Source: Treponema sp. (GTDB lineage: Bacteria > Spirochaetota > Spirochaetia > Treponematales > Treponemataceae). From it: a stretch of 6,164 nucleotides of DNA. This document shows, piece after piece, positions 1-5,104 of the stretch. The stretch's first letter is position 1, and each line of letters opens with the position of its first letter. Under the pieces are notes generated by a model, which was not told the origin of the DNA, made no database searches, and saw only the letters and a list, made by a program, of their open reading frames with translations. The stretch is from the NCBI GenBank assembly GCA_016292805.1, contig JAEDFM010000068.1, positions 1-6,164 of the forward strand, written 5' to 3'. The position numbers were made by a program, and so were the translations under genes.

Positions 1-64
1 TCCAAAAGAATTATCTTATTTCTTATTAACTTCATTTATTACGCAAATATCACCATGGATAATC

Positions 65-96
65 ATTATACCTTAGTTTTTGGGATTTTTTGTTAA
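65..96 (-). promoter_or_regulatory. possible leftward promoter (weak)
   Basis: On the minus strand a perfect TATAAT lies at 65-70. The best upstream match to a -35 box is TTAACA at 91-96, but the 20-nt spacing is too long for a good sigma-70 promoter. It would fire leftwards out of the window. Bases 1-330 otherwise hold no ORF I would call a gene: 1-120 is AT-rich and featureless apart from this, and about 131-250 is the GC-rich island described separately. Confidence 0.2.
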
Positions 97-130
97 AATA
101 AATCACGATAAATCAATGTTTAGAAGTTTT

Positions 131-250
131 TTCGGGCGTGCCGGCTAAAGCCGTCGAGCTTTGCGCACTTCCGCTATCGCTCCATTCCTTCGCTACGCTA
201 CGGAACGCCTTCGGCGGTGCTCCAATCTCTCACGCAAGCAAGCTCGCAGG
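131..250. repeat. GC-rich intergenic island, copy 1
   Basis: This stretch is markedly GC-rich inside an AT-rich neighbourhood and has no sensible ORF. It contains a small hairpin, CGGC-TAAA-GCCG (142-153), and the self-complementary CGCCTTCGGCG (206-216). Bases 171-230 resemble the reverse complement of 1130-1182: both carry CCGCT, TCGCTCC, CGCCTTCGGCG, GCTC and a terminal AAT(T)CTC in the same order. I read this as one diverged member of a dispersed palindromic intergenic repeat family. It could instead be a residue of a decayed GC-rich gene. The similarity is seen by eye only. Confidence 0.45.
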
Positions 251-315
251 TAAGCTTTTCAAACAAGGTCTAAAAGACAATTGAGCCTTGAACTGATTGT
301 CCCGCTGAACATTTA

Positions 316-342
316 CAGATTCCATTTTAAATGGAAGATCTG
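316..342. repeat. interrupted inverted repeat over a small-ORF start
   Basis: The left arm CAGAT+TCCATTT (316-327) pairs with AAATGGA (329-335) plus ATCTG (338-342), around a one-base centre (T328) and a 2-nt bulge (336-337). That gives 12 complementary positions. The ATG of the small ORF at 331 sits inside the right arm. As RNA the innermost pairs would have to open to form a loop. It has no T-tract, so it is not a terminator. Its role is unknown. Confidence 0.4.
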
Positions 343-459
343 AAAAATTACAATAAAATGATAAGAGAACTGATGAGTGACAAAGTTCCAAATCTCCCGA
401 AATATGAAAATTTCATGAAGGCAACAAACAAATCGACTGTATTCATCTTTCTTAAATAG
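331..459 (+). CDS. 42-aa hypothetical ORF or gene remnant
   Basis: An ATG-started frame of 42 codons ends at TAG (457-459). The product is charged and protein-like at its N-terminal end (begins MEDLKNYNK) and ends hydrophobic (TVFIFLK). I do not recognise a family. An in-frame TAA lies immediately before the ATG, and there is no Shine-Dalgarno sequence; the start lies within an inverted repeat. These features argue for the surviving 3' end of a decayed gene rather than a functional small protein. In its favour, a terminator-like hairpin begins 10 nt after the stop. Confidence that it is translated is low. Confidence 0.22.
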   Translation: MEDLKNYNKMIRELMSDKVPNLPKYENFMKATNKSTVFIFLK

Positions 460-468
460 TACTTTTCT

Positions 469-508
469 GCCACGGGAGGATTTTTCCTCTCCTTCTGTGG
501 CTTGTTTC
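469..508 (+). terminator. terminator-like hairpin after the 42-aa ORF
   Basis: The outer stem GCCAC (469-473)/GTGGC (497-501) encloses an inner GAGGA/TCCTC stem (476-480/485-489) with a few unpaired bases. It is followed by the modestly T-rich TTGTTTCTC. The plus strand gives the better tail. The weak T-tract and internal asymmetry keep confidence moderate. It would separate anything upstream from the promoter at 526-553. Confidence 0.4.
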
Positions 509-525
509 TCCCAATAAAAAATAAG

Positions 526-553
526 TTTACAAATTTAATAGTTGTGGTAAAAT
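526..553 (+). promoter_or_regulatory. sigma-70-type promoter for the DUF2147 gene
   Basis: TTTACA (526-531) and TAAAAT (548-553) are separated by 16 nt, about 30 nt before the gene start. A ribosome-binding site GGGAG (574-578) follows, 6 nt before the ATG at 585. This gives a short, simple 5' leader of roughly 25 nt with no evident regulatory structure. Confidence 0.55.
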
Positions 554-584
554 TGCCTTCAGTATTTATTTATGGGAGAAAGAA

Positions 585-1106
585 ATGAAAAAATTAATTG
601 GTTTATTAGGAGCATTTTTAGTTCTTGGTGCTGCAGTATTTGCTGCTGATCCAGCTGCAGGTCTTTGGAAAAGTATTGATGACAAGACTGGCGAAGTAAC
701 AGCTATCTGGAAGATCTATGAAAAAGATGGAATGTTATTTGGTACTATTGCTGCCACAACAAATGATCCACAGGATGTAATTGCTGATTCATGTAAAGAA
801 TCGTATAAAGGTTTCCCTGTTGCTGGTGCTGTTAACAAAATGAAAACTGTTGGAACACCATGGATTTTTAATATGCAGAAGGTTTCTGAAGGAAACTGGA
901 AAGGCGGAAATATTATTGATCCTTCAAACGGAAAAATGTACGGTTGTGTAATCAGATTTATGAAAGCTGGAAGCGATAAAAAAGCTAAAACTGATACTCT
1001 TGCTATGGCAGGAACTGTTGGTCCTATTAAAGTTTTTCAGTACTGGGTTCCAGCAACTGAAGCTGATGTAGCTGAAGCACAGAAAAAGAATCCTGCTAAA
1101 AACTAA
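585..1106 (+). CDS. exported DUF2147 family protein
   Basis: A 173-aa protein with an N-terminal signal peptide: KK at 2-3, a hydrophobic core at 4-19, and probable cleavage after the VFA motif at residue 20. The mature part matches the DUF2147 pattern (family knowledge: small secreted or periplasmic proteins of unknown function, with a beta-rich fold). It has a GLW near the start (26-28), a WKIYEKDGMLFG strand (42-53), the hallmark GGNIIDPSNGKMYG (107-120), and a C-terminal TVGPIKVFQYW block (144-154). The usual CxxC before the central block is absent; single cysteines at 70 and 121 could pair in the periplasm (inference). Length is normal for the family. The ATG is supported by GGGAG 6 nt upstream and a good promoter. 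It is monocistronic: the downstream gene is convergent. No enzymatic role is known, so none is assigned. Confidence 0.88.
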   Translation: MKKLIGLLGAFLVLGAAVFAADPAAGLWKSIDDKTGEVTAIWKIYEKDGMLFGTIAATTNDPQDVIADSCKESYKGFPVAGAVNKMKTVGTPWIFNMQKVSEGNWKGGNIIDPSNGKMYGCVIRFMKAGSDKKAKTDTLAMAGTVGPIKVFQYWVPATEADVAEAQKKNPAKN

Positions 1107-1129
1107 AAATTGTAAGGTTTAGCAGACCC

Positions 1130-1182
1130 GAGAATTGAGCTGCGCCGAAGGCGGTCCCCGCAGAGAGGGAGCGAACAGCGGG
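1130..1182. repeat. GC-rich intergenic island, copy 2 (inverted)
   Basis: The reverse complement of this block resembles 171-230. The shared words, in order, are CCGCT, TCGCTCC, CGCCTTCGGCG, GCTC and AATTCTC, with substitutions and small length differences between them. It contains CCCGC (1157-1161)/GCGGG (1178-1182), able to form a stem around a 16-nt loop, and the self-complementary CGCCGAAGGCG (1143-1153). GC-rich sequence continues to about 1205. The two copies flank the DUF2147 gene in opposite orientation. They could be REP- or MITE-like elements, or RNA-level 3' ends that limit transcript decay. I cannot decide between these from one window. Confidence 0.45.
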
Positions 1183-1246
1183 AGCGGACGAACGAGGAGA
1201 CTGAGGGTTACAGCCAAGTTCATTTTGTATTTTGCTAACTTTTTCT

Positions 1247-1302
1247 AGCGGGGCTCATTGCCGCCCCGCTGCCCCTGCTATAGAGGTAGCTGCTTACGCA
1301 GC
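1247..1302. other. two GC-rich hairpins between convergent genes
   Basis: AGCGGGG (1247-1253) pairs perfectly with CCCCGCT (1264-1270) over a 10-nt loop. Just downstream, GCTGC (1289-1293) pairs with GCAGC (1298-1302) over a TTAC loop. They lie between the ends of the DUF2147 gene (+) and the transporter gene (-), where a bidirectional terminator is expected. Neither hairpin is followed by a U-rich tract on either strand; the Ts at 1240-1244 are on the wrong side for both directions. I therefore do not call them intrinsic terminators. The rest of 1107-1368 shows no gene. Confidence 0.4.
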
Positions 1303-1368
1303 GTATTAGAGCAAACTGCGAAATGCGAGTTGGTAGATACCCTTGGCCTCCTTTTTTATTTAACTTTA

Positions 1369-2076
1369 TTATGCAGCTGTTGCCTGGTTTTCTGGTTTTG
1401 CAATTTTGCGTGCAAGGTAAACGAAAGGTGTATCGAGTAAGCTTGTTACGACATAAATTACATAGCAGGCACCTGTAATTGCAAACAATTCTGGAAGAGA
1501 GTAGATTCCAAGGAAGGCACCAAAGTTAAAAATTACGATGTTTACAAGCTGAGAGAACAAAGTTGAAAAGTTGTTGCGGAACCAGAGGAACTTTTTAGAG
1601 TCGCCTGTTTTTGCAGCTGTAAGGTCCCACCATTTGTGGTAAAGCCAAACATCGAATGCTTCTGATACAGCGTAAGCAATAAGGCTGGCAAGAAGCATGC
1701 GTGGTGTGTTAGAGAAAAGAGCTACAACGGATGGCATTGCCCAGTCGTCCTGAGCTGGAATGTAGTGTGTCCATATGAAGGAAAGTGCAATAAAGAAAAC
1801 TGTTGTTACGATTCCGGCAAGTACACCTTTGTTTGCATCTTTTTTACCGTAAATTTCGCTGAGGATGTCTGTGGCAAGGAAGCTTGAAGCAAAAAGTGTG
1901 TTTCCTAAAGTCTGATCCATGCCAAAAGCATGTACGAGAATTGTTACTTCGATATTGGCAAAAACTGCGCAGATACCGATCCATGCAAACAAACCTGCTT
2001 TTCCAAAAAGTTTAAGGAAAAGGATTGTTGCGCCAAAAGATAATAATAATGAGATGATTAGTAAAAGTTCATTCAT
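1369..2076 (-). CDS. yhhQ: queuosine precursor transporter, YhhQ/QPTR family
   Basis: A 235-aa integral membrane protein of the Vut_1/YhhQ family (TIGR00697/COG1738). Members import queuosine precursors such as preQ0 or preQ1 across the inner membrane for modification of tRNA position 34. Visible hydrophobic segments lie at about 4-22, 28-50, 84-103, 117-145, 171-192 and 197-220, giving about six helices. Family signatures seen are FLATDILSEIYGKK (66-79; the usual TD-x2-E-x-YG) and FRNNFSTLFSQ (166-176). The conserved Asp that often follows the latter in relatives (SQxxD) is Asn179 here (VNIVIF). The ATG start is supported by GGAGG at 2082-2086 with a 5-nt spacer. It sits alone on the minus strand behind a terminator, with its own leader carrying a preQ1-I-like aptamer, which independently supports the substrate assignment. 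Whether it prefers preQ0, preQ1 or queuine cannot be told from sequence alone. Confidence 0.88.
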   Translation of the reverse strand: MNELLLIISLLLSFGATILFLKLFGKAGLFAWIGICAVFANIEVTILVHAFGMDQTLGNTLFASSFLATDILSEIYGKKDANKGVLAGIVTTVFFIALSFIWTHYIPAQDDWAMPSVVALFSNTPRMLLASLIAYAVSEAFDVWLYHKWWDLTAAKTGDSKKFLWFRNNFSTLFSQLVNIVIFNFGAFLGIYSLPELFAITGACYVIYVVTSLLDTPFVYLARKIAKPENQATAA

Positions 2077-2111
2077 AGAAACCTCCGTGACATTGTCTGA
2101 GAGATTCCGGG

Positions 2112-2169
2112 CGTTAAAGATAGGAATGTTTTTTGAGCCGATTTGGGCTCTCCTGGTTTTTTTTTAACG
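2112..2169 (-). promoter_or_regulatory. alternative fold (candidate expression platform) of the preQ1 leader
   Basis: Three nested helices can form on the minus strand. CGTTAAA (2163-2169) pairs with TTTAACG (2112-2118, 7 bp). AGGA (2151-2154) pairs with TCCT (2122-2125). GAGCC (2146-2150) pairs with GGCTC (2135-2139) over a 6-nt loop. The outer helix uses the last G-C side of aptamer P1 and the A-rich tail, and the middle helix uses the AGG of the pseudoknot, so this fold and the ligand-bound aptamer exclude one another. No U-tract follows, so control is more likely translational or by altered folding of the remaining leader than by a simple terminator. The gene's own GGAGG is about 25 nt downstream of this structure. 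Confidence 0.45.
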
Positions 2170-2191
2170 ACAGGAAGGACTTCGAACTGTC
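2152..2191 (-). ncRNA. candidate class I preQ1 riboswitch aptamer
   Basis: Read on the minus strand, P1 is GACAG (2191-2187) pairing with CTGTC (2173-2169). The loop opens with the conserved UUC and ends in a C directly before P1', the position of the ligand-pairing cytosine in known preQ1-I aptamers. A tail GTT-A9-CCAGG follows. The A-rich tail ending in C resembles the B. subtilis (AAAAAAC) and T. tengcongensis (AAAACAAGG) aptamers. A loop G (2180) can pair with the first tail C (2156), as the G11-C30/C31 pseudoknot pair does in those RNAs, and the loop C (2184) can pair with a tail G. The loop is 13 nt, one longer than in B. subtilis. Its position before a queuosine-precursor transporter gene is the classic genomic context. 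Recognised by eye; not run through Rfam RF00522. Confidence 0.68.
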
Positions 2192-2229
2192 TATTTTGAA
2201 TGTAAAAAGAGAGTAACAGATATTAGGGA

Positions 2230-2258
2230 AGAAATCAAACAGGTTTGTACTTTGTCAA
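2230..2258 (-). promoter_or_regulatory. probable promoter for the transporter leader
   Basis: A perfect TTGACA reads on the minus strand at 2258-2253. With 16-17 nt spacing the -10 position reads GATTTC/ATTTCT (about 2230-2236), a poor box. A better TAATAT exists near 2222-2227, but at 27 nt it is too far. The promoter lies after the upstream terminator and 40-60 nt before the aptamer, where one is needed. The -35 is convincing and the -10 is not. Confidence 0.4.
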
Positions 2259-2272
2259 GGGAAGTTTAAACT

Positions 2273-2314
2273 GAAAATAAAAAAAACCGCCTTTGAAAAC
2301 TTCAAAGACGGTTT
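2273..2314 (-). terminator. intrinsic terminator of the outer-membrane protein gene
   Basis: On the minus strand AAACCG-t-CTTTGAA and TTCAAAG-g-CGGTTT form a 13-bp stem with one mismatch and a 3-nt loop (arms 2314-2301 and 2297-2284). It is followed by TTTTTTTTATTTTC. It begins 40 nt after the stop codon of the beta-barrel gene and isolates the transporter gene as a separate transcription unit. This is a textbook rho-independent terminator. Confidence 0.93.
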
Positions 2315-2353
2315 GAAAAGTATATTGGTAGCAAAGATTAAATTAAGATTAAC

Positions 2354-3544
2354 TTAGAATTTTACAGAAGCAATGATGCCAAAGCTTGGGAATACGATGT
2401 TGTTTACATTGTTCCAGAAATTTGTACCTGTTCCTGTAGCCCATTTAGAGTCTAAAGTTGAAGTAAGAAGATTTCCAAGAACATTTGCATATACATCAAG
2501 ATTTACAATATTACCTAAGTTGAAGTTAGCACCTGAGTAAAGGTTCAACGGACAGCCTACAGAATTACCAGTGAAAGTTGTTGATGAACTTGTTTTTTTG
2601 TTGTTTGTATTGTAGTTGCTAGAACCTGTAAAAGTAATAGTTGGCAATGCAACTCTTGCACCAGCGTTTAACTGTACAGTTTTATTAGCTGCATATTTAA
2701 GACCAAAATAAGCTGAGTTGTAAAGATTGAAAGCTGTAGTTTTTGTATATGCAAGAGCTGTTTCAGTTTCTGTTCCTGCTGATGATACAACAGTCTTTTT
2801 AGCTCCAGAGCTTGTTGATGCAGTAAGATTTGAATTAACACTACCACCAATAGAAAGTTTATCGTTGATGTCGTAGTAAGCTGTATATTCTCCAGAGATG
2901 TTTGCACTTAAATTTGATCTTCCAGATGATTTTGTAAATGAAGTTGTATCGCCAGCTTTTCCAGATGCTGATTTTGAAGGATAAATGCTGATTGTTGCAG
3001 AGCCGTCTACATTTGCTGAATGAGAAAATTTATCTTTTTTTCCTAAGTCGATGTTTGTACCACCAGAAAGAACTAATCCACCTGTTGATGTATTAGAAAC
3101 GTTTGTAACTGGATCAGTACCTGTGCTGTTTACAGTTTTAGTTTTGTTTACATTTTCGTAAAATCTGATTCCAGCATATGGTGTTAAATCATATTTTTTG
3201 CCTTTTACAGCTGTACCATACATAAAATATGGTGAAAAATAGAAGTGCTGAACGTTTGATTTAAGAGTATCAGATTTTGTTTTTATATCATCAGCAAAAC
3301 CAGAGTATGCTAAACCAGCTTTGTAAGAAGTTTTATCTTTACCAAAAAGATAGTTTAATCTAAAACTAGAAGTGTTACCTGTATCTGTTGTTGTTTTATT
3401 TTTATCATCACCAGTATAAGTTGTTGATGAAGTGTTTGTGAAATTCCAGCCTAAATTTCCATCAAGATAGATTGCGTGATATCCATTTTTAAGATTTTTT
3501 GCAGCACCTAACTGAAGACCGTAAACTCCGTCATAACCAAGCAC
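2354..3544 (-). CDS. beta-barrel outer-membrane protein, 5' end atypical or truncated
   Basis: A 396-aa frame from GTG (3544) to the stop at 2354. It is rich in Gly, Ser, Thr, Asn and alternating aromatic/polar stretches such as GYHAIYLDGNLGWNF and FGLKYAAN. It ends with a terminal Phe (IIASVKF), the C-terminal signal of BAM-assembled outer-membrane barrels. Thr/Ser-rich segments between strands look like surface loops. I do not recognise a specific family, so no transport or adhesin function is assigned. The GTG has no ribosome-binding site, and no signal peptide follows it. The same frame stays open upstream to a TAA at 3659-3661, and its residues nearest the GTG (VDNFIDITDW, PENFFG) look like the mature N-terminus of an exported protein, but it contains no ATG, GTG or TTG. 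A normal secretion signal is missing, so this may be a 5'-truncated pseudogene, a frameshifted gene or an assembly error. A strong terminator follows the stop. Confidence 0.7.
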   Translation of the reverse strand: MLGYDGVYGLQLGAAKNLKNGYHAIYLDGNLGWNFTNTSSTTYTGDDKNKTTTDTGNTSSFRLNYLFGKDKTSYKAGLAYSGFADDIKTKSDTLKSNVQHFYFSPYFMYGTAVKGKKYDLTPYAGIRFYENVNKTKTVNSTGTDPVTNVSNTSTGGLVLSGGTNIDLGKKDKFSHSANVDGSATISIYPSKSASGKAGDTTSFTKSSGRSNLSANISGEYTAYYDINDKLSIGGSVNSNLTASTSSGAKKTVVSSAGTETETALAYTKTTAFNLYNSAYFGLKYAANKTVQLNAGARVALPTITFTGSSNYNTNNKKTSSSTTFTGNSVGCPLNLYSGANFNLGNIVNLDVYANVLGNLLTSTLDSKWATGTGTNFWNNVNNIVFPSFGIIASVKF

Positions 3545-3691
3545 ACCAAAGAAGTTTTCTGGATTAACAGAAGCCCAATCAGTAATGTCGATAAAGTTAT
3601 CTACATCTGTATTGAATATTAAAAAACAGAAATAGGACTTTACTCCACCTAAAGAAATTTAGTAAAAGTTAAGTTTATAACGGTGAACATC

Positions 3692-3720
3692 TTGACCGTA
3701 ATGTAACAACTTAATATATT
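3692..3720 (+). promoter_or_regulatory. sigma-70 promoter of the pheA leader
   Basis: TTGACC (3692-3697) and TATATT (3715-3720) are separated by an ideal 17 nt. Transcription would start near 3727, about 33 nt before the leader peptide ATG and about 190 nt before pheA. It lies in the gap between the divergently arranged beta-barrel gene and the pheA operon. Confidence 0.7.
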
Positions 3721-3759
3721 ATTAAAAAGCTATTTTTGAGAAATGGAGGTAAAAACTTT

Positions 3760-3822
3760 ATGAAGACACAGAATACTACATATTCCTTTTATTTTTACTT
3801 TTATTTCTCCTCAGTTCAGTAA
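3760..3822 (+). CDS. pheL: pheA leader peptide (Phe/Tyr-rich attenuator peptide)
   Basis: A 20-codon ORF with a strong GGAGG (3745-3749) 10 nt before its ATG. Residues 8-16 read Y-S-F-Y-F-Y-F-Y-F: four Phe and four Tyr codons, with seven aromatic codons consecutive. The stop (TAA, 3820-3822) overlaps the candidate antiterminator strand. Leader peptides of this kind act by ribosome stalling when the matching charged tRNAs are scarce. This one precedes a terminator and a Phe-biosynthesis gene, as pheL does in enterobacteria. The symbol is given by analogy of role; the sequence is not homologous in any way I can show. The mixed Phe and Tyr content suggests that both amino acids are sensed. It is too short for standard gene callers. 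Confidence 0.85.
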   Translation: MKTQNTTYSFYFYFYFSSVQ

Positions 3823-3896
3823 AGAACAGATAGCTTACTAATAAGAGTAAATAATAAGCGGTTCTATTCTTTGCTGAGAGTAGGACCGCTTTTTTT
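3821..3896 (+). terminator. pheA attenuator: terminator plus candidate antiterminator
   Basis: The terminator stem is 3857-3870 against 3877-3890: 14 pairs including two G-U, a 6-nt loop TTGCTG, then T6 at 3891-3896. The candidate antiterminator AAAGAACAG (3821-3829) can pair with CTATTCTTT (3864-3872), 8 of 9 positions, consuming the upper left arm of the terminator. A weak competing hairpin GTTC (3814-3817)/GAAC (3824-3827) could act as the 1:2 pause stem. Expected logic: a ribosome stalled at the aromatic codons leaves 3821-3829 free, the antiterminator forms and pheA is transcribed; fast translation permits termination. The terminator is certain by eye, the exact antiterminator is inference. 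Confidence 0.85.
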
Positions 3897-3915
3897 ATAT
3901 ACAAAGGATTTTGTT

Positions 3916-5010
3916 ATGGATGATTTAGAAACAAGTAGAAAAAAGATTAATCAGATTGACCAGCAGATTGCCGTTTTATTTGAACAGCGTATGGATGCGG
4001 CAAAAAATGTTGCATTGTATAAAAAACAGTATGGTCTTCAGATTTTTGACAGTTCCCGTGAACAGGAAATCCTTAAAAAAGAAGTAGAACTTATTAATAA
4101 TCCTGACTACAAACCATACTATCTGGAATTTATTCAGGATTTAATGGATGTTTCAAAAAAATATCAGAGTGTGCTTATTCAGGGAAGCCGCATTGCTTAT
4201 TGTGGTATTGAAGGTGCCTGGGCAAATATTGCTGCGAAACGTATTTTCCCAAAAGGAAATATGATTTCATTCAGCAGTTTTAATCAGGCTTACGAAGCAG
4301 TTGTAAAAGGTGAATGTGATTTTGCAGTTCTTCCTGTAGAAAATAGTTTTGCCGGCGATGTTAGTCAGGTTTTTGACTTGATGCATACAGGTCCTCTTTT
4401 TATAAATGGAATGTATAATCTTCATATTTCACAGGCTTTGCTTGGTGTAAAAGGAGCCAGACTTTCAGATATTAAGAAAGTAATCAGCCATCAACAGGCA
4501 ATTGATCAGTGTACAGAATTCCTTCAGAAGATGGGCTTTGAAGTAGAAGCTGCAGTTAATACTGCTATGGCAGCCCGTGGAGTTGCAGAAGCTAACGATA
4601 AATCTGTTGCTGCAATTGCTAGTGTAGAATCGGCTGAATTGTATGGTCTTGAAGTTCTGGAAGAAGGTATTAATCAGAATGCCTTGAATACAACCCGCTT
4701 TGCAGTTTTCTCTACAGTTATGAACAAGCAGTTGAATCCAAAATCAAATACAGTTTTCCAGATGATGTTTACTGTAAAAAATAATCCAGGTAGCCTTGCT
4801 CAGGCAATCAAAACTTTTGGAGATGCTGGCGTAAACTTAAAATCATTGCGCAGCCGTCCAATTAAAGATGTGCCCTGGCAGTATTACTTCTATGTGGAAG
4901 GTGAAGGTTCTATGCTTTCCGATAAAGGCTTGCAGTTAATAGAAGCCCTTAAAAAAGATTGTGAAGAAGTAAAAGTTCTTGGTCATTACGATGGGGAAGT
5001 GAATATTTAG
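3916..5010 (+). CDS. pheA: bifunctional chorismate mutase/prephenate dehydratase (P-protein)
   Basis: A 364-aa cytosolic enzyme converting chorismate to prephenate and then to phenylpyruvate, the precursor of Phe. Residues 1-85 are an AroQ chorismate mutase with the expected catalytic set by alignment to E. coli: R8, R25, K36, D45, R48, E49, S80 and Q84. Residues 92-270 are prephenate dehydratase: GIEGAW (97-102), PVENSFAGDV (140-149), SHQQAIDQC (191-199) and NTTRF (258-262) with the essential TRF. Residues 278-364 are an ACT domain for Phe feedback (NNPGSL, 289-294). The usual ESRP motif reads RSRP (312-315), an unusual change at the Phe site. The ATG at 3916 is chosen because AGGA (3905-3908) precedes it by 7 nt; the in-frame TTG at 3871 lies inside the attenuator stem-loop and is not a start. 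It is expressed through the Phe/Tyr attenuator and probably co-transcribed with aroB. Confidence 0.95.
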   Translation: MDDLETSRKKINQIDQQIAVLFEQRMDAAKNVALYKKQYGLQIFDSSREQEILKKEVELINNPDYKPYYLEFIQDLMDVSKKYQSVLIQGSRIAYCGIEGAWANIAAKRIFPKGNMISFSSFNQAYEAVVKGECDFAVLPVENSFAGDVSQVFDLMHTGPLFINGMYNLHISQALLGVKGARLSDIKKVISHQQAIDQCTEFLQKMGFEVEAAVNTAMAARGVAEANDKSVAAIASVESAELYGLEVLEEGINQNALNTTRFAVFSTVMNKQLNPKSNTVFQMMFTVKNNPGSLAQAIKTFGDAGVNLKSLRSRPIKDVPWQYYFYVEGEGSMLSDKGLQLIEALKKDCEEVKVLGHYDGEVNI

Positions 5011-5014
5011 AAAG

Positions 5015-5052
5015 AGTCATTCAGTCTTCAGTCATCAGTCATCAGTCTTCAG
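5015..5052 (+). repeat. heptanucleotide tandem repeat between pheA and aroB
   Basis: Four perfect-register units CAGTCTT, CAGTCAT, CAGTCAT, CAGTCTT (5022-5049) are followed by a partial CAG and preceded by a degenerate unit (5015-5021). It begins 5 nt after the pheA stop, is not translated in either gene, and does not form a strong hairpin. It resembles a slippage-generated microsatellite; its copy number may vary between strains. Confidence 0.8.
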
Positions 5053-5104
5053 AGGCGATGAAGGAGGAAGGGTGAATCTTAGGAAGATTAAATAGGAGAA
5101 AAAA

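Noticed and set aside
1247..1270. Perfect 7-bp GC hairpin as bidirectional terminator
   Set aside because: Neither strand has a U-tract after the stem; the Ts lie before it on the plus strand.
1258..1440. 60-aa plus-strand ORF
   Set aside because: It starts in a GC-rich hairpin, is Cys-rich and overlaps the 3' end of the transporter gene antisense. It has no ribosome-binding site.
2135..2165. Plus-strand hairpin GAGCC/GGCTC followed by nine Ts, looking like a rightward intrinsic terminator
   Set aside because: No plus-strand gene ends here, and the T run is the complement of the A-rich tail of the minus-strand aptamer. The stem is better explained as part of the transporter leader.
1919..2167. 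82-aa plus-strand ORF
   Set aside because: It is antisense to the transporter gene start and its leader, with no family resemblance; a shadow frame.
2169..2191. tRNA-like TTCGAA in a stem-loop
   Set aside because: The flanking bases cannot form a T-arm (stem positions 4-5 mismatch) and no other cloverleaf arms or anticodon are present. The preQ1 aptamer reading explains it.
2668..2907. 79-aa minus-strand ORF
   Set aside because: It is in another frame of the beta-barrel gene, with Leu/Gln-rich low-complexity content typical of a shadow frame.
3871..3915. TTG start extending PheA by 15 residues
   Set aside because: The TTG lies in the loop of the attenuator terminator, has no ribosome-binding site, and the added residues do not belong to the AroQ domain. 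ATG 3916 with AGGA upstream is the proper start.
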